From: Parachlorella kessleri
Lineage: Eukaryota; Chlorophyta; Trebouxiophyceae; Chlorellales; Chlorellaceae
Assembly (NCBI GenBank): GCA_001598975.1
Contig: BBXU01000832.1
Location: forward strand, 81,791 to 145,790
Direction: 5' to 3'
DNA length: 64,000 bases
The notes beneath the pieces are model-generated. The model ran no database searches. It saw nothing but the letters and a program-made list of their open reading frames with translations, and had not been told where the DNA came from. Shown piece by piece: positions 22,501 through 33,100 of the stretch (position 1 is the first letter of the stretch; each line of letters opens with the position of its first letter). The position numbers were made by a program, and so were the translations under genes.

Positions 22501-23846
22501 AGCAGTCAAGCAGGGTATGAGAGCGGTTCATGCGTCGCCAGTGTCACATGTAAGATTGTCTGCCGGGGCTGGCCTCCGTTGCAGGCAGACGAGCGAGTCA
22601 AGGCGGCGGTGCAGTCCCACCAGGAGGATGGCAGGCAGCTAGAGCAGGAGGCAGCGGAGCTGCTAGAGCAGGCTGGCGAGGTGCAAAAGGTGGGTCGGGG
22701 CCCGCCGTCCACGATTTGCTAGTATGCAAGCAACTAGTATCTGCATTGAGCCTGGCGTGCGCTTAGAGGATATGACCCTTGAACTGTATGGTGCAAAAGG
22801 TGGGTTTGCTGGGGGCGGGAGGTTCGCCACCGTCATCCCGCAGTCCGCTAGGCCGCCAAGAAGCAGCATGGGGGAGCGACCGGAGAATAGGAAGTTGTAC
22901 ATTCGGACGGGGCTGTATGCGTCCGGTTGTGCCCCGATACCTTTGAAGTGTAGTAGTTTGGTCACCAAGGCTGTCAGGGATTTGCATTTCCCGGTGGGTG
23001 GCTGTGACTTTGAATCGCAGGGATCCACCAGTTTCAGGACCGCGCGACAGCCTGGGCTGGCTGGTCTGCAGGATGCCATCAAACTACATGTGCTGACCGC
23101 ATGTCAGTCCCCACACGGGTACCCGTTTGAACCCCACTGTAATCTGTCTGCAGTCAGTGGAGCGAGCTGTTAGCGAGCTAGAGGTGGCGCGGTGCAGCGC
23201 AGCGGCCCTGCTCCACGCTGCCACCACCCTAAGCCCTGGTGCGAATCCAGCAGTGGAACAGCAGCAACCCCAGGAGACCCCGCCGCAGCTATTTAACGCC
23301 AGGGCGCTCCAACTGTGGGTGCTCAAGTGCTGCCAAGGGGTGAGTGCCACCATCCGCCTGGGACGCTGCAAGACCTGTTGCACTTGGGCTTTCGGCAGTG
23401 CTTATAGAAGCAGTCTGGCCGTGTTTGGGGCATCCTTTTGAGCCTTCGCATGTGTCGGCAGGTCGAAGTGTTGATGTACTGTAAGTGAATCCCTGCCGGC
23501 ATAAGTCTCTCCCAGCATGAAGCTGACCACTTGAACCGAGGCACTCATTTGCAATGGTGGTAGGCAGCGCGAACACAGAGGATGTAAGGACGTACTGGAC
23601 TGACACTCTTTTTGTGCTTGCTATCCCCAGCCGCGTGGTGGCCTCCGAGATAAGCCTGGCAAGCCGCCCGACTACTACCACTCCTGCTACTGCCTTAGCG
23701 GCCTGTCCGCGGCTCAGCGCTACAGCGGCAGCGCCCTTGGCGGCAGCGACAACCTCTTGCTTAAGGCGGACCCGCTGTGTAATGTGGTGGAGGAACGGCT
23801 TGAGGAGGCCTTGGAGTATTTTAAGGCCTTGCCAGTCCCAACTTGA
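19568..23846 (+). CDS. FNTB: Protein farnesyltransferase beta subunit
   Basis: Eight exons (19568-19943, 20220-20348, 20749-20867, 21498-21641, 21924-22313, 22585-22689, 23154-23339, 23631-23846) join in phase to 554 residues. The subunit works in the cytosol with the alpha subunit to attach farnesyl to the Cys of CaaX proteins. Family signatures in order: SRTWICYWVTHALALL, PEGGFGGGPYQLAHLAPTYA, GGEVDVRGCYCALAV, GGLGGEPWNEGHGGYTFCG, TNKLVDGCYSYWQG and GGLRDKPGKPPDYYHSCYC. The zinc ligands are present: Asp and Cys of DGCYS and His of YYHSCYC. Most family members have about 400-450 residues; the extra length is a Gln/Ala-rich insert of roughly 180 residues between the zinc-site segment and the LFNARALQLWVLKCCQ segment. 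Introns 3 and 6 carry copies of exon ends (separate entries). Confidence 0.95.
20925..21057 (+). repeat. Two decayed copies of the FNTB exon 3 end and donor in intron 3
   Basis: The last 40 or so bases of exon 3 plus the first intron bases (about 20827-20880) recur at about 20925-20980 and 21008-21057. Copy 1 has TAG in place of TGG and CT in place of the donor GT. Copy 2 keeps the GT but carries an in-frame TAG. Offsets are 96 and about 84 bases. They cannot be coding in the exon frame. Confidence 0.85.
22790..22805 (+). repeat. Copy of FNTB exon 6/intron 6 junction
   Basis: Sixteen bases, GGTGCAAAAGGTGGGT, spanning the exon 6 donor at 22680-22695, recur exactly 110 bases downstream inside intron 6. 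The surrounding sequence is not similar, so this could be chance; it fits the pattern seen in other introns of the window. Confidence 0.55.
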
Positions 23847-23969
23847 TGTGGCAGGCAAACAAACGCCTGGCGTGGCTGTGCACACCAGCGTGCTGCGTGG
23901 CGCACCGGCGTCAAGGTTTGCTGTGTTCTTTTGCAAAATCCACACGAGATGCTTGGCAGTGCGAGGTCC

Positions 23970-23980
23970 AGTCATGGTTA
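23970..23980. repeat. Target-site duplication, left copy
   Basis: AGTCATGGTTA here is repeated exactly at 24589-24599 and brackets the LINE fragment. It marks target-primed insertion. Confidence 0.85.
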
Positions 23981-24000
23981 TCAATCAATCAATCAATCAA
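23981..24000. repeat. (TCAA)5 microsatellite, LINE 3' tail
   Basis: Five TCAA units on the plus strand, reading (TTGA)n on the element's strand, lie directly against the left target-site duplication. Some non-LTR elements end in such a microsatellite rather than poly(A). Confidence 0.85.
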
Positions 24001-24588
24001 TAACGCTTCCCACAGCAGCAGACAGTGCCGTAGATGCGTCGTGTCTGGCGCATAAACCTATGACTAGGACACAAAAACATACAAATAGGGACATGTGGGA
24101 GCAGAGAGGAGGAATAAAGAGGCAATGAGGACAGTAGTTTGGGCAGTTTATAGTCATGTTCAGGTCTGCTTTATGGTTAGTAATTTAATCTAGTTCAGGT
24201 TTGGGCCTGCCGCACTGCCTCGTTCCACTTTGCTCTATCAACAGCTAGCCGCCGCCACGAGGTTGCTATGCCCTTGCTATGCACATCCGCCCGCAGCACA
24301 TCCTCCCTCAGCCGCACAAGGGGCCTCCCCCGCGGTCGCTTTGCCGCCAGTTGGCTGAAGAAGACTAGCTTGGGCAGGCGCGTGTCAGGCATGCGAACCA
24401 GGTGTCCCAGCCAGAGCAGCCGCTGGAGCCTTAGCTGCTCCTTGATTGGCTGCTGCCCGCAGCGTGCTAGTATGACAGAGTTGGGGATGCGGTCCAGTAG
24501 GCTGAGTCCCAGTATTCGCCGCAGGCAGCGCATGTGGAACGTCTGCAGCCGCTGCTCCTGCTGTGCTGTAATAGCCCATGAGTGTGCG
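23981..24588 (-). mobile_element. 5'-truncated non-LTR retrotransposon (LINE), 608 bp
   Basis: On the minus strand from 24588 the frame encodes the C-terminal part of a LINE reverse-transcriptase polyprotein: WAITAQQEQRLQTFHMRCL, RRILGLSLLDRIPNSVIL, LLWLGHLVRMPDTRLPK and RPRGRPLVRLREDV, ending with a stop at 24195-24197. About 195 bases of 3' untranslated sequence and a (TTGA)5 tail follow. Perfect 11-bp flanking duplications define the insertion. The reverse-transcriptase and endonuclease domains are missing, so the copy is dead on arrival, as usual for 5'-truncated LINEs. The frame is intact over about 130 codons, which suggests a fairly young insertion. It sits between two convergent genes. 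Clade (RTE, L1 or other) cannot be told from this piece. Confidence 0.92.
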
Positions 24589-24599
24589 AGTCATGGTTA
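24589..24599. repeat. Target-site duplication, right copy
   Basis: AGTCATGGTTA, identical to 23970-23980, at the truncated 5' end of the LINE fragment. Confidence 0.85.
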
Positions 24600-25734
24600 G
24601 GGAGGGCGGACAACGGAAGCCAAGCTTACCCCTGGTGATGTGGATGGCGCAGAGGTGTGTAGATGAATCCAAATCAACCCAGAGCAGATGCGGCTTGCCT
24701 CGAGCCCTCAGGCTTGCTTGGTGGTAGAATTGCAAGATGCTCGGAACGGTGGCAGCTACCTCTTCATTGCACCCCCAGAGTACGTTTTGAATGCCACTCA
24801 AGGCTACTTCTCATACAGGCATGACGAGGCACACTTTTTGTCCACCGTCTCTCCTGATTGCCCCTAATTCCAGGTCCAACAATCACGGCATGCAGCAGGC
24901 CATCTACCAAATCCTGTACACAACACAGCACACAGCATCCATTCGCAACCAATGCAGTATTTGCAGCATGACCCAAATCCTTCAAGGAACCAAGCCAAGT
25001 CCTACATTGGAGATGCACAAAGGGACATTATTGCGCAGCAATCAAGCAGTCCACAGTCTTCCAGTACTGTTCCCAGCGCGGTATAATCCACAGCTTATAG
25101 TCGACCCACGGCCAGAGCTCGTCTCAAGAGGTTGCCGCCTGCCTACCAACCTAGAGTCTGCCTACCACACACTCGTGCGCACCAGTGCCTGCCTAACACC
25201 CCTGCCTCGAACCCTGCATGCGTTTCACAGGATCAAAGCCACCAGGGGTGACATTTTACACCATGGGACATCCGTCTAGCTTGGGGTTGGCACAGTAAAT
25301 ACCTCCCAAACACACCCCACCGTGGGTACTGCCAGGAAAAAGGAACGACAGCAAGACATATGGAAGGCCTTCACCATATCGCATACAAACTGCAGCACCA
25401 AAGACGACCTATGCCACCCTGATAGCGAGCGATTTTATAATAACAGCAAAAAAAACAGAGAGGGAAGGGGGAGGCCACTGCTTCTCCACGGCTCACCACT
25501 TGATCCCTCCTCGGATTGCCATACATGCCCCAACCCCCTGCCCCCAGCAACACCACCCATCAGCGTCCCCGGTCCCTCCATTCCCGTGCCAACCTCACAG
25601 GGCTGCCTACTGACCCGTCGACTCCACTGCGAAGCTGCTGGTCCTAGCATGCACGACACACAGACAGCGGGCCAAATCCGGTCTTTCAGCCGGACTACTT
25701 CCAGCACACACACCACTGGAAGCAGCAGCCAGGG
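24600..25734. other. Intergenic, 3' flank of EXS gene
   Basis: About 1.1 kb with several open frames on both strands (for example 24791-25279 plus) but no splice partners or motifs. A minus-strand TGTAA lies at 25256-25260. I see no gene. Confidence 0.45.
25256..25260 (-). terminator. Candidate poly(A) signal TGTAA (minus strand)
   Basis: TTACA on the plus strand, about 475 bases beyond the stop of the EXS-domain gene. Motif and position only. Confidence 0.3.
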
Positions 25735-28700
25735 TCAGAGGCGGTCTTCCAGCTGGATTTCGCCAGCAGGCCCCCACTCCCCTGGCGCCAACTCATCCGA
25801 GTGTGGATGGTGTAGTTGCTGCTGCTTGTGGCCAGCAGGAGGCACCAGTATCCCCACCTCCGGGCGGTAGGCCTGGACGCAGCACAACGCAGTGCTGGAA
25901 AGGAGGCAACAGGGCACAGCACCAGATAGACCCTGGCAAGCAATTATCACCTTTAACACTCGAGTAAACCTCCAGCGCGGACCCCACTTTCCGCACTGCC
26001 ACTTTGATGTTTACTGCATCTATCTCTTCAGTACCTGCCACGCAGCACTCCTCACCTGAATCTTGCGCAGCTCCACCTCTATCCGGACAAACAGCCACTG
26101 GAAGCGCCTGCAGCATTGGAGAAACAGGCCACTATTGGTTGAAGAGATCTTCTGGACCAGACGCTCAGGCATGACCCCAGGACATATCACAGCCGCATAA
26201 ACAGCTCACAGCTTCTGCATCTCCTGGCCGCAGTCGATGGTATGTACCCATGTTCGGCTGAGACGGAGGCAAAGGCCCCAGCTCCCAGACTTTTGATGTC
26301 TTCCCAGACAGTAGGTGTCCAACGCGACACTTGCACCGCACCGCCCCACCGTTGGGTAGCGGGGAGGTGGCCAGGACCCCAGGCACCAAAGCAAGCTTGA
26401 AGTTGTGGAGCTGCAGCCAATACTACACCACGTAACCCCCTCTGTCAACAACGCAGGAATGCCCCATACGCCCTTCCTTCACTTGCAGATCCTCTGACAA
26501 CACTCAGGCACCTCCAGTACCCTTGGGAGCAACTCAGATGAATGACAAACGCAACACATGGGAGGCGCAAGCTGCTGAGATTCACGCTCCTCCCTCCATA
26601 CCCCACCAGTGACGAGCCTGTACAGTGACAAGGTCCACAGCACACACCTGAAACACTCCAGCACCACAAATGTCAACGCCATCAGCTGGTTCTTGCGCAG
26701 GTGCGGCGACAGCTTGTGCGTCCAAGCCAGCCGCAAGAGGAAGTTGGAGCTCATCAAGTACAGGTAGAAGGGCTTGGGGTAGAGCAGCTGCGACTGGAAC
26801 ACCGGCGTTGCAACGAGGGAGCGCTGCTTGGCTGCAGACAACCAGGAACAGAGGAACAGGGTTGACAGGAGTGTAGTGAAGCATGGAATCCTGTAGGTTA
26901 CCATCCAAAGCCTTGCAGCCTCCAAGGCCCCTAATAAATAGCACAAGTAACCCTGCTGCAACTAGACGCCTGCCCAAACTAGTGGCCCAAACGCCCCAAA
27001 ATGGGCGGAGTGCAAACAGGGAGGACAGCCTTGCCAAGAAGACCCCATAAATTCGTTGATCCTTCAGCCAGCAAACACACCTGCCACTGAGAACAGCTGG
27101 ATCTCCCAATCCCTTTCCACATCCCAGAAGTACGAGTAGCAGCTGTTGAGCAGCGCGGCTGCTAGCCACAGCGGCCGGTAGAAGCCGTGCCACTGATCTC
27201 GATCGACATGGTACTGCATGGAGGACAGGATAATGACCTGCAAGCAGCCAAGGTGAATATTCATCACAACCTCTTTGCACTGTGATTGTGTAAGACAGGA
27301 TCCAGGACACACCAGGTGAGGAGACGCGGCAGGGGTTCTGGTAGCGTGCCATTACAAGAACTTTCCGAAGCCATCGTACAATTTGCAGCGTGTGCTGTCC
27401 TTTGGAGAGAGACCAACAGCACCAACTGAAGTCTACATCCCCACCATGGTAAGCAGAGTAGCCTGCGAGTAGCGTGAGCCGTGCCTGCAAAACCACAAAA
27501 TCAACTCCGCAAGCCCTGCCCTCAAGGCCTGCTTGCCACCCGTTCCACCCCCGAACTGTCCCTAGCGCCCAGGGAGGCTTGTGCAGTCTTTCTGCAAGGC
27601 TCCTCCCTGCTCACCGGGAAGGCCGTGGAGTACTTGACGGCGTTCCAAATCTGCGGCCGCGCCCCCGTGTCGAGGTACACCCGTATGCACTGTACAAATC
27701 GCCAGAGGTAGGGCAGGGCCAAGCCCACTGGGATGACTAAGGAAGCGCTGCCGCACCGCTGCAGCCAGGCAAGCCAAATCCCATTTTCCAGGGTACCGAC
27801 TGGGGCCGCCCAAGCTTTGCTGAATCCCAATGCACAGAGCGCCCACCATGTCTTACCCATGAACGAGCAACTGCAGACTTTTCAAACCACTGTCCGCTGA
27901 GCTTGAGGTGACTGTGACAGGGCTGCAGGCAGGCATAATCATAGCCCTGACCACGGCCCGAGGGGTAGGACCCCCACAGTGACCCAGCCGGCAGACACCA
28001 TCCCAGCCTTGGGGAAGATGGAACACCCAGCACCAAACCACTGCCCACACCTCCTCTATGGGACTCATGACTGGGCCTGTCATGAGGTGACACACAGCCC
28101 GCTCGGTGTCAGACAGCGGCTTGGCAAGCGAGGTCAGCACATCAGCAAGCAGGAAATCCGCCCAGGTGACCGTCCGCAGGGGGGTGAACACCCGCCAGGC
28201 CGTCGAGGAAAAGAACAAACGCGTCTCCTGCACAGTTGACAAGGGCACTCCTGTGGCTGCCCTATACTACCAGTAGCGTGCCTATGGGGCCTGACACATG
28301 GTGCCAAGTGCGCCGCTTGAGCATGTGAAAGCGCCCAGAAAGGGCCATCATTCAACCCAACGTCCGCTCCACCCGCAACCCTGCATCTTGGCCAGCAGAG
28401 CCCTGCTGATAACTACCGCAAGCACAGGCCTGGCCGCAGAGGCACCACGCAAGCCGTCTAAGCATACCTTGAACAAGACATTGGTGGGGTTCAGTACGAA
28501 GGCCAGGAGGCCTAGGTACAAGATGGGTGGCTGGTACGAGGCTAGGTACGGGTTGTTGACACTGCTGTGGAAGAGGAAGGCAACCCCACTGCCCAGCACT
28601 ATGGCTGTGAGCACGTTGGAGACCTAAATAGCAGCCGCTACATCCACGTCGGTGCACAGGCCGTGCCGACTGGTCAGGCCTTGACTGCCTAAACAAGCAT

Positions 28701-29347
28701 GCGTAAGCATCATCCAGCAGGCTGGGCCAGAGAGGATCAGGCTACCAACCCCACCTCTCTAACAAGCTGTTCTTGACCATCTCTACCCACCAGGAAGAGC
28801 TTGTCGGAATGCATCAGATACTTCTGGTCTTCGGAGGAGAAGCAGACCTCGTACCGCACGTGCCGCCGCTCGCAGTACGCCACGAACGCCGTCCAGAACC
28901 ACAGCATGATGACCAGAGGAAACAGCGGGGCGTAGTACAGCCCAAACAGGTCCTGGCTGCCGACTGGGACCACCCATAAGAGGTTGACTAGCACAAAGAG
29001 TAGGCCCAGGTTGAGTAACAAAAGAAGACCGCTGCGAAGTCGCTGTGCCAGGTGATGGCGTGGCAGCGGCGGGCGGGGGGTAACACTGCAAAGACACGCA
29101 ACAGGGGAGCAGCGGACAGTGAGGACATGGACATGACGCTGCCTAGTGCACATGGATATGCCACAAGGCTGCTGCCAGCCAAGGGCGCAGCCGGACAGCT
29201 GCTCTGCTGGCTTCAGCGGGCAAAGGCTTCTGGTGTTGTGGGTGTCACATGCTATACTGTGGCATGCCACATGATATGTAGGCCCAAACACTCTACCCAC
29301 TTGGTGCGGTCCAGGGCGGCATGCCCCCCAGAGCTGCCATCTGCCAT
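25735..29347 (-). CDS. EXS-domain (ERD1/XPR1/SYG1 family) membrane protein
   Basis: Ten exons (29347-29301, 29085-28791, 28623-28468, 28227-28051, 27922-27857, 27758-27615, 27237-27081, 26831-26648, 26107-26056, 25872-25735) close in phase to 471 residues. Several hydrophobic segments are visible (LLLLLNLGLLFVLVNLLW, LPYLWRF and others), with EXS-family signatures ADFLLADVLTSLAK, LPYLWRFVQCIRVYLDTG, NAVKYSTAFP, GFYRPLWLAAALLNSCYSY, LLYPKPFYLYLMSSNFLLR and RFQWLFVRIEVELRK. It lacks an N-terminal SPX domain, so it resembles the SPX-less plant EXS proteins and yeast ERD1 (Golgi retention, phosphate or glycosylation related) rather than XPR1/PHO1 exporters. Substrate is not predictable. The first exon is the weak point: 47 bases from Met 29347, with in-frame Met 29524 upstream as an alternative. 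Confidence 0.88.
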
Positions 29348-30143
29348 GCCCTCCGCTCCGGCCCTGGCCCTCACACGAACAGCTCGCGGACTTATGCTGG
29401 CGGTTGAGGACTCCTTCCTGCAGCAGGACAGCCTCGGGAACTGACACTGCCGCCTGAGGTGCACAGGGGCTGCCTGTGGCTGAGCCAGGGAAGTGAACCA
29501 GGCCATACCACCAGCACGCTTCATACAACACAGCTTGGCCCCTACTCGAGCTCTTCAACGTTCTGCTTAGAGACATGTTTATCGGCCTGCTTCTCCCGTA
29601 GCTCACCTAGTGAGGACCTCCACATCCGCCGTGCGGAACATAGGAACTTCCCCTCCCAAAAACGACCCCCTCCAGTATGTTGCTAGGCTGCGGGCCTGTG
29701 ATCACCCCGAAAGAAGGCGGCCCTAGATTCCTTGGAAAGAGATATGAGTGTGCGGGCGCTGCATACGCACACTGCTGCACCCTGGAAAGAGCAGTGTGCC
29801 CGGGGCAAGCTGACGCCTGGCTGGAGCTGACACCAACAATTTCACAAGAAGAAACTACGGCAACTTTGGACGTTCAAGCAAGCAGCAATTGAGAGCACAT
29901 TCGACTGCTTAATGGCGGGGTCTGCCCAGGGCGCCAGCCACACTGCATGCAAGTACTTTGGCAATCCAGCATAGGACTTGATACTTTTGATCGTGGAGCA
30001 GACTTTAGGTGCTGAAAGGCCTGCCTAAGCCAGGATCACCCGGACTCGCGCCCCATAGGTTGTTGAGGGGCAGGAGCTGTATCGCAGACAATATGTTGTA
30101 ACCTGGACTGGTAGAGTGTTACAAGTCAGGTTGGCAAGGCGCG
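29348..30143. other. Divergent 5' flank
   Basis: Upstream region between the EXS gene (minus) and the tomosyn-like gene (plus). It may include more of the EXS first exon (in-frame to 29524). No repeat or clear element seen. Confidence 0.45.
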
Positions 30144-33100
30144 ATGAAAGATACCGTCAGGCACCTGCATCGGAAACTGCAGCACAATGCCGCGGGCCTC
30201 CCACCAGACCTCCTTCAGCCCACTGGTGTGGACATCAAGTATGCTGGGCACGTGGGGTTTCCCGAGCTGGCGGACAGCCTGGCTTTTGAGCCAGTACAAA
30301 GCCTGCTGGCGGTGAGCTTGGTGCTCTGGGCTAGTTGTTGGCACTAAACGCTGCGGTGGCGGGTGGGCACTACCGGCGGTATTTTTGAAACCTTGCTTGG
30401 AGAATCGGCCTGCACCCTCCCTGAGGGCTTGGAGGAGGGGCCCTCAACTCCTTCGTTCGTGTTGTGCCGCCGCCCAGTTGAACGGCACAGCGTGGGTGGT
30501 GTAGGCTGCCTTGACAGTGCCCGAATGATTGCACTAAAGGCTGGCGCACAATATGCCTCAATAGACATTTTTCTTTGGTGTCACTCTAGGTCGGGACGCA
30601 GGACGGCCGTGTCAAGCTGATAGGTCGCCCAGGGGTGGAGGTTTCCTTGCGCTCCTCTTCCCGGTCGCCCACAAAATACCTCGGGTTCCTGAAGAACAGA
30701 GGCGCAGTTCTCAGGGTGACACAGGTACAGAGGCCGGAGGCATTCCCTTGGGCATGCATGCAGCTGGTGGCCAGGTGGTAACTAGTGCCCCCAGTGCAGC
30801 CTTGCGCGGGGTGTAATGTGGGCCATCAGCCAGCTTGCCGTTGTTATAAGGGCTTCCTTAGCTGTGCCTGGGTTCCTTCGCTCGCAGGAGGGCGACATTC
30901 AGCTGTTTAGTATTGTGGAGCGCCGCCTGTCAGCCTCGACGTGGCTCCAAGGCGACACAATCGCCGCAGTTGCGCTGCTTCCCAACGACCCCTACATCCT
31001 TCTGGGCTGTGAGAGCGGATGTGTGCGTGTCGTAGCGCTACTGGATGGTGCCAGCCGGCCAGCAGAGGGGGCAGCACCGGCTGTAGGATTGACGCTGCAG
31101 CCCTACCAAGGTAAGGGTGGTAACGTGCAGCGTTGGTGGGCGTGGCCTGCCGGCCGGCGGAGATGCGCTGCCATTGTTGCGCTTGCCTTGCAGCCCGCCA
31201 CCAAGGGGAGCTCAGCGTGGCTCAGTTCAGAGTTTGATGGACAGCAAGGGCGAGACGTGAGGAGCCGCCAGGAAATCATCTGGTCATGCAGCCGCAATGT
31301 GACCGGGCTAAGAGATTGGCCTAGAGAGGTTGTTCCTTACAACGCGGTGCACATGCAAGCCTCGTCGAGAACTTGGGTTTGGGTTAGCATTCATTAGGTC
31401 CAGGAGGCTTGCGGGGCAGGTATGATTGGGTCGCTTGACAAGGTAACAGGCTGTCTCTGCAGCGAGGATCAAGTTGATGTGCTTGCCACTGGTTCTGCAG
31501 TGCTAGCACACGACCTGGATGCCAAGGGCCCGGTGGTTGCCCTCGACGTCACGCGATTCAGAGGCCGGCCACTGTTGCTGGTGGTGCATAAGAACTCGGG
31601 TGCACTTGTATGGGATGTACGGTGAGCAGACCGGCTAGGCGCCTGACCAGCGGTTGCAATCCCGCTCGCTTGTAGTCTGCTACTTGTGCTACCCGGACGC
31701 TGACGAACCTATGTTTGAGATATGTATCATGAATTTGACGCGACACTGCCAAGTGTTTATGACTTGTTTTGTACTTCCGTGGGCAGGCCGTTTGATGCTG
31801 CGTGCTACGTTTCAAGGCATTATATCTGTCCCGCCCAGTTCAGCGATAACAGCGTGAATATTTCGCTTGGACTGGAGGGGGGGGACTAGGTGCAGCCTTG
31901 ACAGTGTCGTTTTACCTGAGTACTGCAAATCATACTGGTCTGCAGGGCTGAAAAAATCATGTGCGCTGCTCTTGATGACGAAAATGAGATCTCCAAGCCC
32001 ACCAGCTCCTGCTGGGTGGGGGAGCGAGCCAACTGCTTTGCTGTGGGCTATGATGATGGGTCAATCCTGCTGTATGGAGTTCCGCCGGCGGCTTTACAAG
32101 GTGCAGCTGGGCTCGCTGCCTTGATGCTGAGGGATGGGATGTATGATGCACATGGCCCACTGAGCCAGTACAGATTGAAATCACAGTTGGGCAGTTGTGG
32201 ACTGCCGGCTGCGGGTGTGCTTGATTTGATATAAGATTGGGGAGTTTACATTTGTTGCCGAAGTCTTGTCGCTTATGCATAAATGCTATACATTGCTGGC
32301 TCGCTGGGAGCTCCTGGACGAACATATTGTCCACCACTTAGAAGCTTCCACAGAGACCAACAAAGTGAGGTTAGGCCGGCTCACGCCTGCAAGGTGCCCT
32401 GCTCGTTCCTGCAGAGGACCCTTTCAAGGTCAGTGCCCCGGGAGACGCCCGCCTGCTGATGACCTTCCGAGTGGCCAACCTTGGCACCAGGGCAGCCCCC
32501 ATCAAGTCCCTCACATTCGTGGCAGGTAGGCAGGCGCCACCCTGTGCGGGGCAGGCATTAGCGCTGCACAGGGCTGTACCCACTGGCTGAAGGGGACACT
32601 GTGCAGGTTTCCTAGGCTGTGCCTATCATGTCATATGCTATATTCAAGCAGCAGCTTGGGCAAGGTTCGGCATTAAAAGTCTGCAAATGTGCATTGCACA
32701 TACCTGTCTTAGTAAGTGTATGAGTAGACTAGGACCATCACCCACACCTGAGAGTTGGTCGCTTCCTTGCCTGCAGGGGAGAAAGGCGACGACTGGCTGA
32801 TGGTGCTGGGAGGTCAGGCAGCAGATGAGCCGGACATGCTGACCAAGCTGCCCCTTGTTGCTCATGCCAGTGGCAAAACCATGCCATGGTTTGGTACCAT
32901 CAAGGGCTTTGCACTGGCAAGTCAGCCATGGCAGCCTTCTGTACTCGTGCTCCTTTACCTCAAAAGTGGTATATGGTCTGATGCTACTTCCGAAAAAGTG
33001 CTGTCTTCCAATGGCTGCCTCGCCACCGTTGCATCTGTTCACGCTTGCACATATTGGCAAAAGGGCGGCCTTAGTGCTATGACTAGGTATCACCATACAC

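Noticed and set aside
24385..25279. Open frames on both strands beside the LINE fragment
   Set aside because: No motif or splice partner; the minus-strand frame crosses the insertion boundary in a frame different from the LINE protein.
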